Positions 11,466 through 23,003 of a stretch of DNA of 64,000 bases are shown here, in pieces. The notes beneath the pieces were generated by a model. That model made no database searches, had not been told where the DNA came from, and was given only the letters and a program-made list of their open reading frames with translations. Origin of the DNA: Hygrophila difformis. Lineage: Eukaryota; Streptophyta; Magnoliopsida; Lamiales; Acanthaceae. Location of the stretch: contig JAOANR010000011.1 of assembly GCA_030278955.1 (NCBI GenBank), positions 50,936,802 to 51,000,801 of the forward strand, written 5' to 3'. Each line of letters opens with the position of its first letter. Position 1 is the stretch's first letter. A program made the position numbers and the translations under genes.

Positions 11466-13672
11466 ATGAGAACCCTAAGAAGGATGCCCTTTAAGAGACC
11501 TGCTCTCCTCCATCTTCTCTGCGCTGCCGCCACTTTATCTCTTTTTCTTTTGGCTTTCCACTCCTCTTTCCCTGCCGTCGGCGGTACTCTTGTTAATCTC
11601 CTCTTTTAGATTCTCCAATTTTACGCATTCACCTTGTATGATGTCAATCATTGTTCTTGTTGTTGTTGTTGTTGTTCTCATTTCCCAGTCAACCAGCCCA
11701 TTGCAAAAATCGACAGGCAGGATCTACGTATTTTATCCGATTTCCAGTCTGCTCTTCAAAAATGTGTGGTCTGTACTCTGTATCTCCTCGCTCTCCTTTT
11801 CTATTTCTTTATTCTAGATCTTCTCTACCTATCCACCTACGTATTTCCACCTTTTCAGTTTAACCTCCATGCTTATTTCGCATTTCTGATTTCTCATATG
11901 CTCCTTACACCTGTCGGAGATGTTGATCCAGTAAAGCGCCTTTAAGCTTCTCTTGCTATCTCTTCTGATTTTTCTGCTTGTTTATTACGAATCGTATAGT
12001 AAAACCGTATTGAGGTTCTCTGCGCCTCTCTTCTCTTCTGATTTTGTTCTTATACCGTTATTGCTGTTGTTGGTAACCCTTACCACCGCCAATGTTGCTT
12101 AACATTGATTTGTAATTAATGATGTTTCTTGTAGGCAAACAGAGGTCTAGGACTCACTGCTCACATTATAGATCACTGTAATCTGATTCTCAAGTTTCCC
12201 CAAGGGACTAATAGCACTTGGGTTGGTCTCTTTATTCCCTTTTGGATTTTCAAGCTGGTCGTATTTTAAACTCCCTGATCCTTGTAAATCCTGCATGCTA
12301 TTAATACTTCTTTATCTATCTGCAGTACAATAAACAGTTCAAAATCTTTGAGCCCTTGGAGTACAAGTATGATATCTGTGAAGCGATACTATTGTGGGAA
12401 CAGGTTCTATTGTTATTGTTGCTGTTGGTGTTATTGTTATTGTTGCTTATATGTGCCCTTGAAGTAGTTTATTTCCTTGTTCATTAAGTAAGCAGAAATT
12501 ATCTGAAATGCAGTATCGTAATATGACTACAGTGTTGACTAGAGAGTATTTAGATGCACGGCCTGATGGATGGCTAGATTATGCAGCAAAGAGGATAGCA
12601 CAGTTGTAAGTTACAGGCTTAATTTCAGCACAGGCTATTTGATGGCAATGTATGCTCTCTCTCTTCAACAAGTTCGAAAATTTTACTGAATAAATTTAAT
12701 TTTCTCCCTGTTCTTTATTATTTTAGAGGAGCGAAAAAATGCTACAACAAGACTCTTTGTGAGGAACATCTCAATGTACTTCTACCAGCAAAGCCACCTT
12801 TTCATCCTCGCCAGTTTCGAACTTGTGCTGTTGTTGGAAATTCAGGGGACCTTCTAAAGACGGAATTTGGAAATGAAATTGATGGGCATGATGCTGTTAT
12901 AAGGGACAATGAGGCCCCTGTTAATGAGGTAAAGAAGCATATTTATTTGTTCCAAGTTGAAGATTTCTTGATATGTCCCTCTTTGCTTTTCTTAGGTATG
13001 CGACCTTTATGGGGGAGCTTTGGATTGAGAAGAAAAATGTTAATATTTTTTTTTTTGATTTTTTGTGAAATTTATTTTAAGTACATTGTATGATAAAACT
13101 ACAATTCCATCATGAATTCTATTACTAAGTTTTTGGACTGGAATAAGTTCATTTTGGTATAAAAGAAATGTGCCTGATCCTATTCAATGCCTTTGCCACA
13201 ATCTAAGAATTGATATTCTTTAAGTCTCATGATCAGTTTGGATCTTCTGAAATTTTGACTATACAGCTGTTTTTCTTGATTCTATGCAGAAATATGCTAA
13301 GTATGTTGGTTTGAAGAGAGATTTTCGCCTAGTCGTTAGGGGTGCTGCTCGTAACATGATCAAGATTCTTGATGGTTCTGGTAAATACAGTATTCATTTG
13401 GGTTGATTGATGAATTATCGTATCTCAATACACATCTCTTTTTCTAGTGGATGTTCTGGATTATTATTGAGTTAGCAATATTTGTCCACTATACATGGCA
13501 TTAAAATTAGTTTTGCGCATCTTTCTGCATAGTGGGTTATTCGGAGGAAAGGGAGGGCCGAAGTCATTTTATTCTGCATAGTGGGAAGTCACTAAGGCAA
13601 TAAGGCAACAACTATGATCAACTTTTTGTATAATTTTATATAATTTCTTTCCAGGCCTTGGTCACCAACATG

Positions 13673-13711
<39 letters not shown>

Positions 13712-14901
13712 GATTTTGCCTCTATAGTTATATATTTATATATCTGAACATGCATATAGAAAATCAATTTGCATAAAATATTTTTAGATCACTATTTTGT
13801 ACATCTAAAATTACAGGCAGCCATGCCCCATGGTGAAATTATGTAGTTCTGCTAGCATAATCAGATTAAAACATTTTCTGTACTTATTCGAAGCATTTTA
13901 CTGCAGATGATGAAGTGCTTATCATTAAAAGTCTCACCCATAGAGATTTCAATGCAATGATAGAGGTATGCATCTGGGGCACTTATTCACAGTTGGTTTG
14001 TTCTTTGGTTAAGCCATGTGTTGTAGAGGTATCATTCAGGAATATTAAATGGATAGTTTTGTTAAATAATCTATGCAATGAAATCCTTAACAATTCCTTA
14101 TCCAACAAGTGCAGAGGATCCCAAATCCAGTTTACCTATTTCAAGGTATTGTACTTCGTAGGGGTGCGAAAGGAACTGGAATGAAATCAATAGAGCTGGC
14201 TCTTTCCATGTGTGATGTTGTTGACATCTATGGCTTCACTGTTGATCCTGGATATACTGAGTGGTTAATTCTACTTCCTCTCTGATTTTCTATAATAATA
14301 ATTTGAGTTCTCCTTATCAATTTATTTATTGTCATTGATTCAGGACTCGTTACTTCTCAACACCTAGGGAAGGGCACAATCCTCTTCAAGGAAGAGCATA
14401 CTACCAGCTTCTAGAATGCCTTGGTGTTCGTATACACTTACTTCAACTCTTTGGTTTGGTGTCTGCAGTTTGAGTATCACTGCTTATTGTTAAAAGTAAA
14501 ATCAACAGGTTATTAGGATCCATTCTCCAATGCGAGCTGAAAGAAAGCAGGACTGGTCGGATATACCAAGTCGAGAAGCCATAGGCAGAGCACACTCTAG
14601 TGCTGTTCGCTTGAAAAAGAATGCTTCTGTGCAAAAGGGTGATTTGGGACAATTCCATAACTGCAAAGTATGGGGGCATTCGGGTCCATATGGCAGTGGG
14701 CCTATATCGGGATCGCCCCACATGAGTGATCTTAGGAGGAATTCAAACTACAGCAAATGGGAGGTGATGCCTTTCGAGAAGTTGAGAAAAGAAGCACGGG
14801 ATTATTACATTCAGATGGAAGGTGTGTCATTGTATAAAATGGATGGCAATAAGTTGGATGATCTAGTCTGCGTGAGGCATTCGCCAAAATATCAAATGTG
14901 A
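11466..14901 (+). CDS. SIA1-like: sialyltransferase-like protein, GT29 family (SIA1/MGP2-type), 11 exons
   Basis: Exons: 11466-11583, 11689-11768, 12135-12221, 12326-12403, 12514-12605, 12727-12928, 13290-13380, 13907-13965, 14115-14263, 14344-14425, 14509-14901. They total 1431 nt, 476 residues, all GT-AG, frame kept throughout. Start chosen as gccATGa 11466; residues about 13-31 form a signal-anchor helix, so this is a type II Golgi protein. The sialylmotif L is in exon 6 ([20 protein letters not shown], about residue 185). The sialylmotif S region is in exon 9 ([15 protein letters not shown]...YGFTVDPGY). [12 protein letters not shown] follows in exon 10. Plants have GT29 proteins although classic sialic acid is doubtful in them; Arabidopsis members act in pollen and in Golgi glycan synthesis. 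The substrate is unknown. Length and motifs fit SIA1/MGP2 better than GALT29A, but the exact orthologue is not proven. A nest of MITEs ends about 100 bp upstream. Confidence 0.88.
13676..13706. repeat. (AT)n microsatellite in a SIA1-like intron
   Basis: About 14 AT units lie between exons 7 and 8. It is likely length-polymorphic. No effect on the splice sites is apparent. Confidence 0.9.
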
Positions 14902-15720
14902 TGTTATGATCTGTGTTTGAGTAAATTGAAAAAGCACACAATTTGGAAAATGGCATACCCATACGGTTTAGCTGTTGAAGAACAGAGATAGTGATGCAGT
15001 TAATATACACCTCTACTCTTACTGGGATTTTGGTCAGGTGAGACACTCATTATCATAGTTGAGGCAGTAACATGCTCCATGCATGGCGGTTCTTGTGTGA
15101 TACTTACTTGTTTCGTCTCATACAATTCATAGCATCAGCTGCGTAACCGTTATTTGTTCCATGTTATGTCTAATTAAACATGCATGTACATGATATGTAT
15201 TGCGAAAATTGTGGAGGAATATGTTGCAATGTTAAATAGATGGGGTAGGAGTTTGCCTTTCTCGTAGAGTGAATTTAGACATCATGTGATGATAGGAATT
15301 GTTTTTGTTTTTTTGTTTCTGATGATGGGAATAGAGAATGATTTCAATTTGAATAAGACTTGCAAATTCATTGTTTTTGATTTTGGGAATGATTTTAAAC
15401 CTTTTCATAGATCTAAACAATTACTCAGTTTTACTCCTAATTATCTAATTTCAGGCTCAATTGCTAATTAATTCTTTGATTAAATTTTTTGCGTATTTTG
15501 GGTATCCCCAAACCGATTAATTCCTCGATATAATTTGGTGGGCATGGAAGGGTTGTCTCTCAAAATTCTGCACACACAGGCTCAAGCACAATATCATTGC
15601 TTAAGTTGTCAAAGCATCATACTACTTAGGTCAACTGTATTTAGTAATTTATTTTTACTAAATTCAAATCACTCAAAAAATCAAGCCTTATTAAACTAAA
15701 TTAAATCCAAAAATTGTATA
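14902..15720. other. 3' flank of the SIA1-like gene; no gene seen
   Basis: The 3' UTR should lie in the first few hundred bases, but I see no strong AATAAA. After about 15,180 the DNA is AT-rich with no coding signature. The short frames at 15,230-15,470 lack codon bias or family motifs. Confidence 0.5.
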
Positions 15721-15972
15721 CTTCCTCTGTCTCGATGTGTTTGTTACATTTCCCTCCGACACATATGCTGATACACATTTTTAATGATAATAACTTAAAT
15801 TGTGCATAAGAAAAAATTATAAAAAGTTATATTAAAAAACTACAAGATTAGACGAATCTAACAATATTTACCTTGATTATTTTTTCTTGCATAACTATGA
15901 TAAAAGTTTAAGTCAAAATTAAACAGTGAATGTCCAAAAGTGAAATAGTAACTAAAATCGAGACGGAGGTAG
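15721..15972. mobile_element. Stowaway/mariner-like MITE, 252 bp
   Basis: The left end CTTCCTCTGTCTCGAT pairs imperfectly with the right end ATCGAGACGGAGGTAG. TA lies on both sides (15719-15720, 15973-15974). The interior shares the block TTAGACGAATCTAACA with copies inside the Helitrons (39688-39948 and 40978-41154), in inverted orientation, so these are one MITE family. Confidence 0.75.
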
Positions 15973-16179
15973 TATGAGGTTTCATAATACGGCATGTCCA
16001 GGATTACAACTACCAGTATTGCATATTACGATACGTCGATAATTACAATCCAGTATTGCGTATTGGCTATTTTAACGATATTTTAAATAATTTATAGTAT
16101 TTGATTTTCGTGTTAATATTTTTGTGATAAATCTTTTAGTAGAAAAAAACCGGCTCTGTAAGGGGAAATTGTGGTTGCA

Positions 16180-16396
16180 CCTAGGGATGGCAATGAGTCG
16201 GGTCCGCCAAGACTCAAAACTCAAGATCCAATATGGGTCTCGATTTCGATTCGGTTCGGTTTCGGATCTGATCTAGAACCGTTGTAGGGATGACAACGGT
16301 CGATTTTGAGTCTATTTTTATAAAAAGCAAGACCTGATCCGCGCTCGGGTCTGACTTGACTCTTGATTTTGATATAGATCCATTGTCATCCTAATT
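16180..16396. repeat. short element with imperfect inverted ends AGGGATGGCAATG/CATTGTCATCCTAA
   Basis: The left end AGGGATGGCAATG is matched by an inverted GGATGACAATG at the right. Degenerate 'GGTCxGGT' and 'ATGACAACGG' words lie between. The GGGATGGCAATG end is common in plant non-autonomous elements. The target duplication is not clear, so the class is uncertain. Confidence 0.4.
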
Positions 16397-16677
16397 TCGG
16401 AAGGAATGATGGGGGCGGGAAAGTCAACTGGTAAAATGCTATACAGGTAGACAGTAGAAAATTGGATTTTAACTGTGGTGAAATAAAGATAGGAGAGGAT
16501 AGGATAGGTAGAAGAGAAGGAAATTGGTGAGCGATGGCATGGAAATGGAATGATGATGAGTTCATGAAGTGATGATGCTCGTATGATATGAAGGTTGTGG
16601 CTGGTGGGTTCAAAAACGAAGATATTAGTATTATTAGTACATGGAATGGAATGGATTATGGATGGGTATTTCTTCAT

Positions 16678-16701
16678 TTGATGATGATGATGATGATGAT
16701 G
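16678..16701. repeat. (ATG)n microsatellite upstream of LIR1
   Basis: Seven to eight TGA/ATG units lie about 330 bp before the LIR1 TATA box. Several further ATC/CAT tracts occur in and around the LIR1 gene. Confidence 0.85.
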
Positions 16702-16924
16702 CAAAGTGGTTCAGGGTCAGTAGAGAGTGTCGTCCTACTCTACTCCTAACTAGGAACACTGATGGGATTGGATGGATGGGGGCGGGGCCCATTGCCAATA
16801 ATCTGTCTATGTCTATTTGTATGGAATGGAAGTGACCTTGCTTGCATATCTATTACTAGTATATCTACAATCTTACAATCTGCATCGTTCATCTCTCGCT
16901 CCCTTCCCTTTTCTCATTAAGAGT

Positions 16925-16955
16925 CTTATCCATTCCATTTCCTTCCTAAATATCT
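16925..16955 (+). promoter_or_regulatory. candidate light/circadian sites of LIR1 (I-box and evening-element core)
   Basis: CTTATC at 16925-16930 is the inverse of the GATAAG I-box. AAATATCT at 16948-16955 is the evening-element core. They lie about 75-100 bp ahead of the TATA box. Rice LIR1 is known to be light- and clock-regulated, so the sites fit, but both words are short and could occur by chance. Confidence 0.4.
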
Positions 16956-17028
16956 TGGGATCCAAATCCTACCAATCTTGGTCTCTTGGCTAATATGCCA
17001 ATTTTGTCTCCTTATAGGAGGAGGGCTC

Positions 17029-17035
17029 TATATAG
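17029..17035 (+). promoter_or_regulatory. TATA box of LIR1
   Basis: TATATAG follows a GC-richer stretch, about 155 bp before the chosen ATG. A start near 17,060 would give a 5' UTR of about 130 nt. Confidence 0.6.
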
Positions 17036-17188
17036 TCTAGACTACTAGTACATACTAGTATATAATAGAGTGCATTGAGTTCCCCTCCATCCATTCAATC
17101 CCACCCAATAAAAATTACTACTACTACTACAATTAGTCGATCCATCTGCTCTGCTCTGCTCCAATTAGGAAATAGTACTAAAAGAAAG

Positions 17189-17265
17189 ATGCAGTCACCG
17201 TTGTTAACAGCAGCAGCAGGATCCCCACAGGGACAGGGACAGGGTCTATTCATACGCATGCCCGT

Positions 17266-17297
<32 letters not shown>

Positions 17298-17786
17298 GTG
17301 CTTCTTCCATCATCATCATTCTTCCACCACCAAAGCAAACTGCCATGAGTGGGAGTAGGAGGAGGTTTGGTCCTATCAGATCCAGTAACCCACCACCATC
17401 CTCCTCCAGTTCCATGACTGTCGACTACAGCTCCTCCGTCTCGTAAGTCATGTAACGAAACCTGCTCTGCTTGTACAGGATCATATCATGATCATCATCA
17501 TCATATCTTCTTCAATAAAGTAAATTATCATATAACCTCCTCCTTGCGGCGCTCTGCTGTGCTGTGTGGGTGCAGTGTATTTCCAGCAGAAGCCTGTGAG
17601 ACCGTTGGAGGGGAAGCGTGCCTGGCGGAGATGTATCCTGAAACGAAGCTGAAAGAGCCTAATAAGAAGACTATAAAAAGTTCCGAGGAGGAGGAGGGGG
17701 AAGCAGTCGATAGGGAGTATTTGGATTATGCCGAGGATCCAAACACGTAAGAATTGAAGAATAAGAAGAATAAGATAAGATGATGG

Positions 17787-17818
<32 letters not shown>

Positions 17819-18058
17819 TCTGCAATCACCACTGTTTCAACAGTCACCACTTGAGTCAATATGCTTATTATACCCATTTTACTTACTTATATAATATAGT
17901 AGTAAATACTACTACTAGTAACAAACTCAGACCGGCTGAATACCACTAATAGTATATACTTATCTACATGAGTGTGCAGGGTCCTGTTGGACGAGGCCTG
18001 CGATGTTCTCGGTGGTGAATTCTGCCAGCCCTCTTCTCACCACACCCGGAGGACTTAG
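17189..18058 (+). CDS. LIR1: light-regulated protein LIR1 homologue (chloroplast), 3 exons
   Basis: Exons: 17189-17442, 17576-17746, 17980-18058; 504 nt, 167 residues. The first exon encodes a Ser/Arg-rich transit-peptide-like leader with a nine-Ser run coded by a TCA microsatellite. The mature part carries both diagnostic LIR1 repeats: VDYSS..VFPAEACETVGGEAC..MYPETKL, then VDREYLDY.ED followed by LLDEACDVLGGEFCQP. Each repeat has the paired Cys of the family. Known LIR1 binds leaf ferredoxin-NADP reductase and helps attach it to TIC62/TROL at the thylakoid in the dark. ATG 17189 was preferred over the in-frame ATG 17075, which would start almost at the TATA box and add a leader with no transit character. 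The leader is longer than in rice (about 128 residues in all). Confidence 0.88.
17267..17292. repeat. (TCA)n microsatellite coding for poly-Ser in LIR1
   Basis: Nearly perfect TCA units in exon 1 encode nine consecutive Ser in the predicted transit peptide. Unit-number changes would keep the frame. Confidence 0.85.
17786..17819. repeat. (CAT)n microsatellite in LIR1 intron 2
   Basis: About eleven ATC/CAT units lie 40 bp after the exon 2 donor site. Confidence 0.85.
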
Positions 18059-18107
18059 CAGCAGCAGCAGATGACGACCCGACAACCAACCGACGACCGA
18101 CGACGAC

Positions 18108-18129
18108 CTCTCTCTCTCTCTCTCTCTCT
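18108..18129. repeat. (CT)n tract in the LIR1 3' UTR
   Basis: Eleven CT units lie about 50 bp after the LIR1 stop codon and before the poly(A) signal. Confidence 0.85.
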
Positions 18130-18215
18130 AAACCACCCTTCATCCTTCCATTAACACCTGTACTGTACCGTATACATGCACGCAAATGCCATCTCTGTCT
18201 GTCGTCTCTACCTCC

Positions 18216-18221
18216 AATAAA
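18216..18221 (+). terminator. poly(A) signal of LIR1
   Basis: AATAAA lies 158 bp after the LIR1 stop. The convergent aspartokinase stop lies only about 230 bp further on, so the two 3' UTRs are close or may overlap. Confidence 0.6.
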
Positions 18222-18453
18222 ACACTCAACAGTCTTTCTTATTTGTTACCGTATGTTGATGTTCCATTTTCATCTTAAAACAACACACACACACAAAACA
18301 CACTTGCTCAATAATAATGATGATGAGAAAAAGCCCAGCTAGTAGTACCAACGCAACAACAACAGCTTAAATAGTAATACTAGAAATTAAATAAAACATC
18401 GGTCTGTCCGTATTGGCTGCGACGAAATTTGAGTTGAAGAATGCCCCGCCTAT

Positions 18454-21400
18454 TTAATTTTGTTGTTCCTTCCCTCCATACTGCTGCTGCTGCTGCTGCA
18501 CCATTCCCCCAGAGTGGCATTGAGCCGCCCCTGCCCCTGCCCCCGCCACTAGTTCTCTAAGATCACTCTCAAAGAAGGCCGTGTGAAGAGCCCTCACACA
18601 TTCCTCAGCTTCCTTGTCATTTACCACCAGTGATATGTTCACTTTTGATGCACCTTGCGATATCATTTGCACATTCACTCCCTTTGTCCGCAGCACATGG
18701 AAGGCCTGCACACACCATCACCATCCGCCCCCAATCATCATCCACAAGCAATATAACTTTGCAGTATTACCATTAAATAAAAATATATCCCAGACAGAAT
18801 AAACTGTGCACACTTTCCTTCTGGAGAGGAAAGAGGAAAGAGTATGTGAAGCAGAACCTTTTCTAGTATCAATGACGACCTCTCAACATTCCCAATTAGA
18901 GATATGATTGATCTATTCTGAAGAAGATTCACAACTGCAATTTTTTCGAGTTCTTCCCGCACATGGTCAAATTCCTGTTCCCATCTCAGACCAGTATTGG
19001 TGGAAAAAACTTATTACATTAACGATCTTGAAAAATATTCGACGCTTATTAATGACTAACAGTCAAAGTCAGGTATCATACGCTTGCCTGCTGGATGAGC
19101 TCCCTGCTCCAGAGTTTGGAAGGGTCCAATGTCAATGAGATACTCACGTCACTGGTTGCAACAACATCCACAGATATGCATAAATCTTCAAAAATTGAGA
19201 AAACCTGAACATGTGTACTAATCTCCAGTCATAAACTGCATTAAAAATTAGGGAATGCATCAATCTGGGAGTGACAGATTGCAGGGAGGTTGGATTGAAC
19301 GGTCTCACCTTAGCAAGAAAACCATATTGACCAAGCATTCGTGTGCTAACAATATCCAGCATTGTGACATTCCGCTTGAGGACAATGCTTGTAAGAACTG
19401 CCTGTACATAAGAAAACTTCATAATAAGCATCCAAATGGTCTCCACACTCTGTTCATTTCTTAAATATGCATGACCTAACCTCACTCATGTCTCTTGTTT
19501 GAGTAATAAGAGTTCCTGAAGCTTTCGGATTATAAGAGTTCTTCACTCGAACAGGTATGTCACCCTCCCTAGCAGGTCTCATAGATTGTGGGTGGAGAAC
19601 CTTTTCAATACAGAAACAGACGGTGAATTTTCATAAGAGTTACATGCCAAGCACAAGAGGGGGCATATTGTTAGGTAAACAAGCCATCCATCATACTCAA
19701 TTATTCAACCTACAAACTCAATCACAGGTGATCAAGAATATGATTTTCTTTAGTCACTAAGTTAACAGTATTGAACTTTCAAATTTCACATCTCCTAATA
19801 TACTATTATAAGCGTGGATAGTGGTTGCCAGAGAATATACATTAAAAATATGATGGTTCTTAAACAGCTAAATGAAAAATCCTCATCCAACATGAAGGTT
19901 GTTGATAGTGGGGTAAAGGCTTAGATGATTCATGATTGTGAGGAAGAAAAAAGAAAATTCAAATCACTGCTCAATCATTTGTTGAAGCCACAACATATCT
20001 TACTCCGTAGAAAACCAACTTGCTGAACTTTGCTTTTTAGTTCTTGAATTTAGTTCCAATGCATAAACACGTAAATCATACCTGAGCACCAAAGTACGCA
20101 AGTTCAGCTGCTTCATCAAAAGTTAGATAAGGCACTGCCTTTGCTTGCTGGTGAATGTGAGGATCACAGGTCAAAACACCATCCACATCTTTCCAGACCT
20201 ACAAAGAATAGAAAGGCTAAATCATCAGAACAATCAGCATAAGCATATAACATGAGCATTTAAATACCCAAATATAAATGCCTAAATATATTCATGTTAC
20301 AGTTTTTTTGCATCGTTGCATATGCAAGTGTAATGCATAGAAAAGAGGAATGAATAGGAAGGGGCTTTTAGTTCAGAAAACATGACACATTTAAGGGAGC
20401 AATGTACAAAAAACTGATGGTTGATTAGTGACCTGAATTTCTCTCAACCCCAATGCTTTACCAATTGTTGTTGCAGTCAAATCACTACCACCCCGTCCCA
20501 ACGTTGTCACTGCACAGCTTTTCCAACCCTACAGTTGAAAGCACGTTAGCCTACAGTATTGATAGAGAAAATTACGCACAAGGAACAATAACACAGCCAG
20601 CATTAGTACGCTTGGCAAGCAAAGAGTGGCCAACCTTCCCGAGGAAGCCTGTCACAATGGGGATGGCAGGATTGCTGCTCCAATCACCAAGCAGTCTCTT
20701 TGCAACAGCTGGATAAGCTGCTTCCAAAATATCCGCATTGGTAAAGTCATCCGTAGTAATAAATCCTATATCAAAGGCATCATACTGGCAAACATGCAAT
20801 GAGCACTTACGCAAAGTATTATAACTGCAGGTAGTAAGACAAGCCAGCAGCAGCCAAAAGAAGTAAACTAGAATACACATAAAACAGTGCGGTCTACTTT
20901 TTTGTGATTGTGCAGTAGAGGAAAGTCCAGTGTGAGGAGCATCATAGACTCAAAGCACAACAACCATCTTATAAGTGCTGATATGGACCAAATTGTTCAG
21001 CATGTGAACTTATACAAAACCGAGAATTTGGTCCATGCTATATGAATTTCAAAAAGAACAAATAACCAAATCCCCGAAAGGCCAAAACATGAGGTGTTAT
21101 AAGAAACAAACTAATGGTAGAGCATTTATGTAAGATCCTCCAAATACAAATTAAAGCATTTCAAACTTTAAGCACAAGAAGCGCATAATGTTACTACAGA
21201 TTAAAACAGTCTCCAAGTGACACGACAACTTTTTTCCCTTACGGCTACTGCAAATTAACTAAATTAGTTCATTGAGAAAATATGAAAGAAACAAATACCT
21301 TAGGATCAAGAATTACTTGGAGCCACTTCTTAAATACAAACTTATTGCATTTATTATTCTCTTTGGCAAAATCATAAAGCAGATGGCAGTGTGAAATACT

Positions 21401-23003
21401 AGACAACATATTAGAAGAATGATAAGAGATATACTTGGCGAGCTTGGACACCAATTTTATTCAAGTAAGCTGCAAAAATCCTTGTAGACATGCACTCTCC
21501 AAAAGACACTAAGTAGTCCCTTGTTCTTAAAGTCAACTCTTTCATCATAGAAATTCCATGCAGAAGCTGCTCCAACTCCAACAAGTGCTCTGCAAAAAAA
21601 TTTCCACATGGCACAAGAGTATGTGTGATGCAATGCTCTCTAGGAACTTCTAAGGATTATGGAATCTATTCTGGTTTGATTATGTGGAAGGTTTTGAAGA
21701 GCAGCACAGTGTAGAGTACATTTTCCGGAATGGTGAGACAGACAAATTACAGATTGCATAAAAATGTATCATTGCAGTATGGAGATGTGTTTAACTAAAC
21801 ATTCACCTGCACAATTGAAGTGCATTCTTTAATCAACAGTTATCAGCTATAACAATAAAAAAGAATTAAGTAATCCAATCAGATTTTGAACACCACCCCC
21901 ACACTTTTTGGCCAGAATTATTTATTTATTAGTACAGTAGAATCTAACATTCGATACCACGTGGCATGGTAGGGTGGAGTTGTAAAAATATTAAATGTAC
22001 ACACATAACATTATTTGAGGATAACTTACTTGAAACTACAGACCTTTCTACTTGAAGCTCGTCAGTGGTCCTGACACATGAAATTAGAGATGATTCAGAA
22101 AAACATCTGTAGGACAATGCTCAATGCTGAGGTCCTGGCCAGCCTGCTATCTAGCTGTTAGCTGGTTTGATTATCGTTGGTTTTTATATTAAAGTATTTG
22201 GCAAAACATTTATCTGATGCATAAATATAGGAAATAACTGTAGATTTGTATATAAACATATATCTAAAAAATAAAGAAATAAAAAAATGAAACTAAAAAA
22301 CATTTGAGTTTTCCAGGCCCAAAATATATCCACTAAAGTTTAAGTTTGAACAAGTCATTAAAAGTTGTCTGCCCAACACCCTATAAAGGAATGGATTATT
22401 ACCTAATATGCAAATCTTTGATGAAGGTCAGTTCTTCCAGATCAGACACATCTGAAACAGCACATGTAACTGCCTTTTCTCCAGCCTTGTACATAAAAGG
22501 CCAACAATTCCACCAAGAATTAAGAAATATTGTCAGGAAACTGTTATATCAATAGGGAATTTTTTAAAAAAAAAAAAAAAACAAAAAAACTGAAAGGTAG
22601 AAAGAAATACCAACAAGAGTTTGTTGGTTGTCTTTCCCATTGCGGAAAGAACCACAACAGGATTCTCTTCTGGAAAGCTGAGAATAAGATGGGCTACTTC
22701 TTTCATTCTATCAGCAGAAGCAACGGACGAACCACCAAACTTCATAACACATGTCAAGTCCTTGGCAATTTGTTCAGAAACCTGATGTTGTCGAGCATCA
22801 TGCTTTTCAAGCACGCCAGCATTGGTGTGACAATTGATTTGAAAGGCTGTTGGCAATCCTTGGGAGTGAATGGGTATATGTTGACCAGATGCAGAAGGAT
22901 GTGGAAGATTGCGTTGCATCCAGCCAGGTTGAAAGGAAGGAGCTTTCTTGGAGCAGGATAAATACGAAGCCGTGATCCCATGGAAATGCAATGTGGCTGC
23001 CAT
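18454..23003 (-). CDS. AK: aspartokinase (lysine-sensitive, monofunctional type), chloroplast, 12 exons
   Basis: Exons in order: 23003-22611, 22485-22403, 22070-22030, 21589-21435, 20784-20635, 20528-20433, 20198-20082, 19600-19481, 19401-19309, 19204-19088, 18974-18858, 18705-18454. They total 1734 nt, 577 residues, frame kept at every junction. It phosphorylates L-aspartate, the first step to Lys, Thr, Met and Ile. Seen: a transit-peptide-like leader (about 1-75), kinase motif KFGGSSV (88-94), [15 protein letters not shown], the [10 protein letters not shown] loop, [13 protein letters not shown], then two ACT regulatory domains ([15 protein letters not shown] and [13 protein letters not shown]). 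No homoserine dehydrogenase follows, so it is the monofunctional type. ATG 23003 was preferred over an in-frame ATG 84 bp upstream. Exon 10 appears to end at a GC donor. The C-terminus ends in an unusual Gln-rich tail ([11 protein letters not shown]). Confidence 0.92.

Noticed and set aside
11137..11469. 110-residue plus-strand frame ending at the SIA1-like start
   Set aside because: It lies mostly in MITE sequence and ends in a low-complexity Lys/Pro run in the 5' UTR of the gene.
17075..17188. Upstream in-frame ATG extending LIR1 by 38 residues
   Set aside because: It would start about 40 bp from the TATA box, and the added residues lack transit-peptide character.
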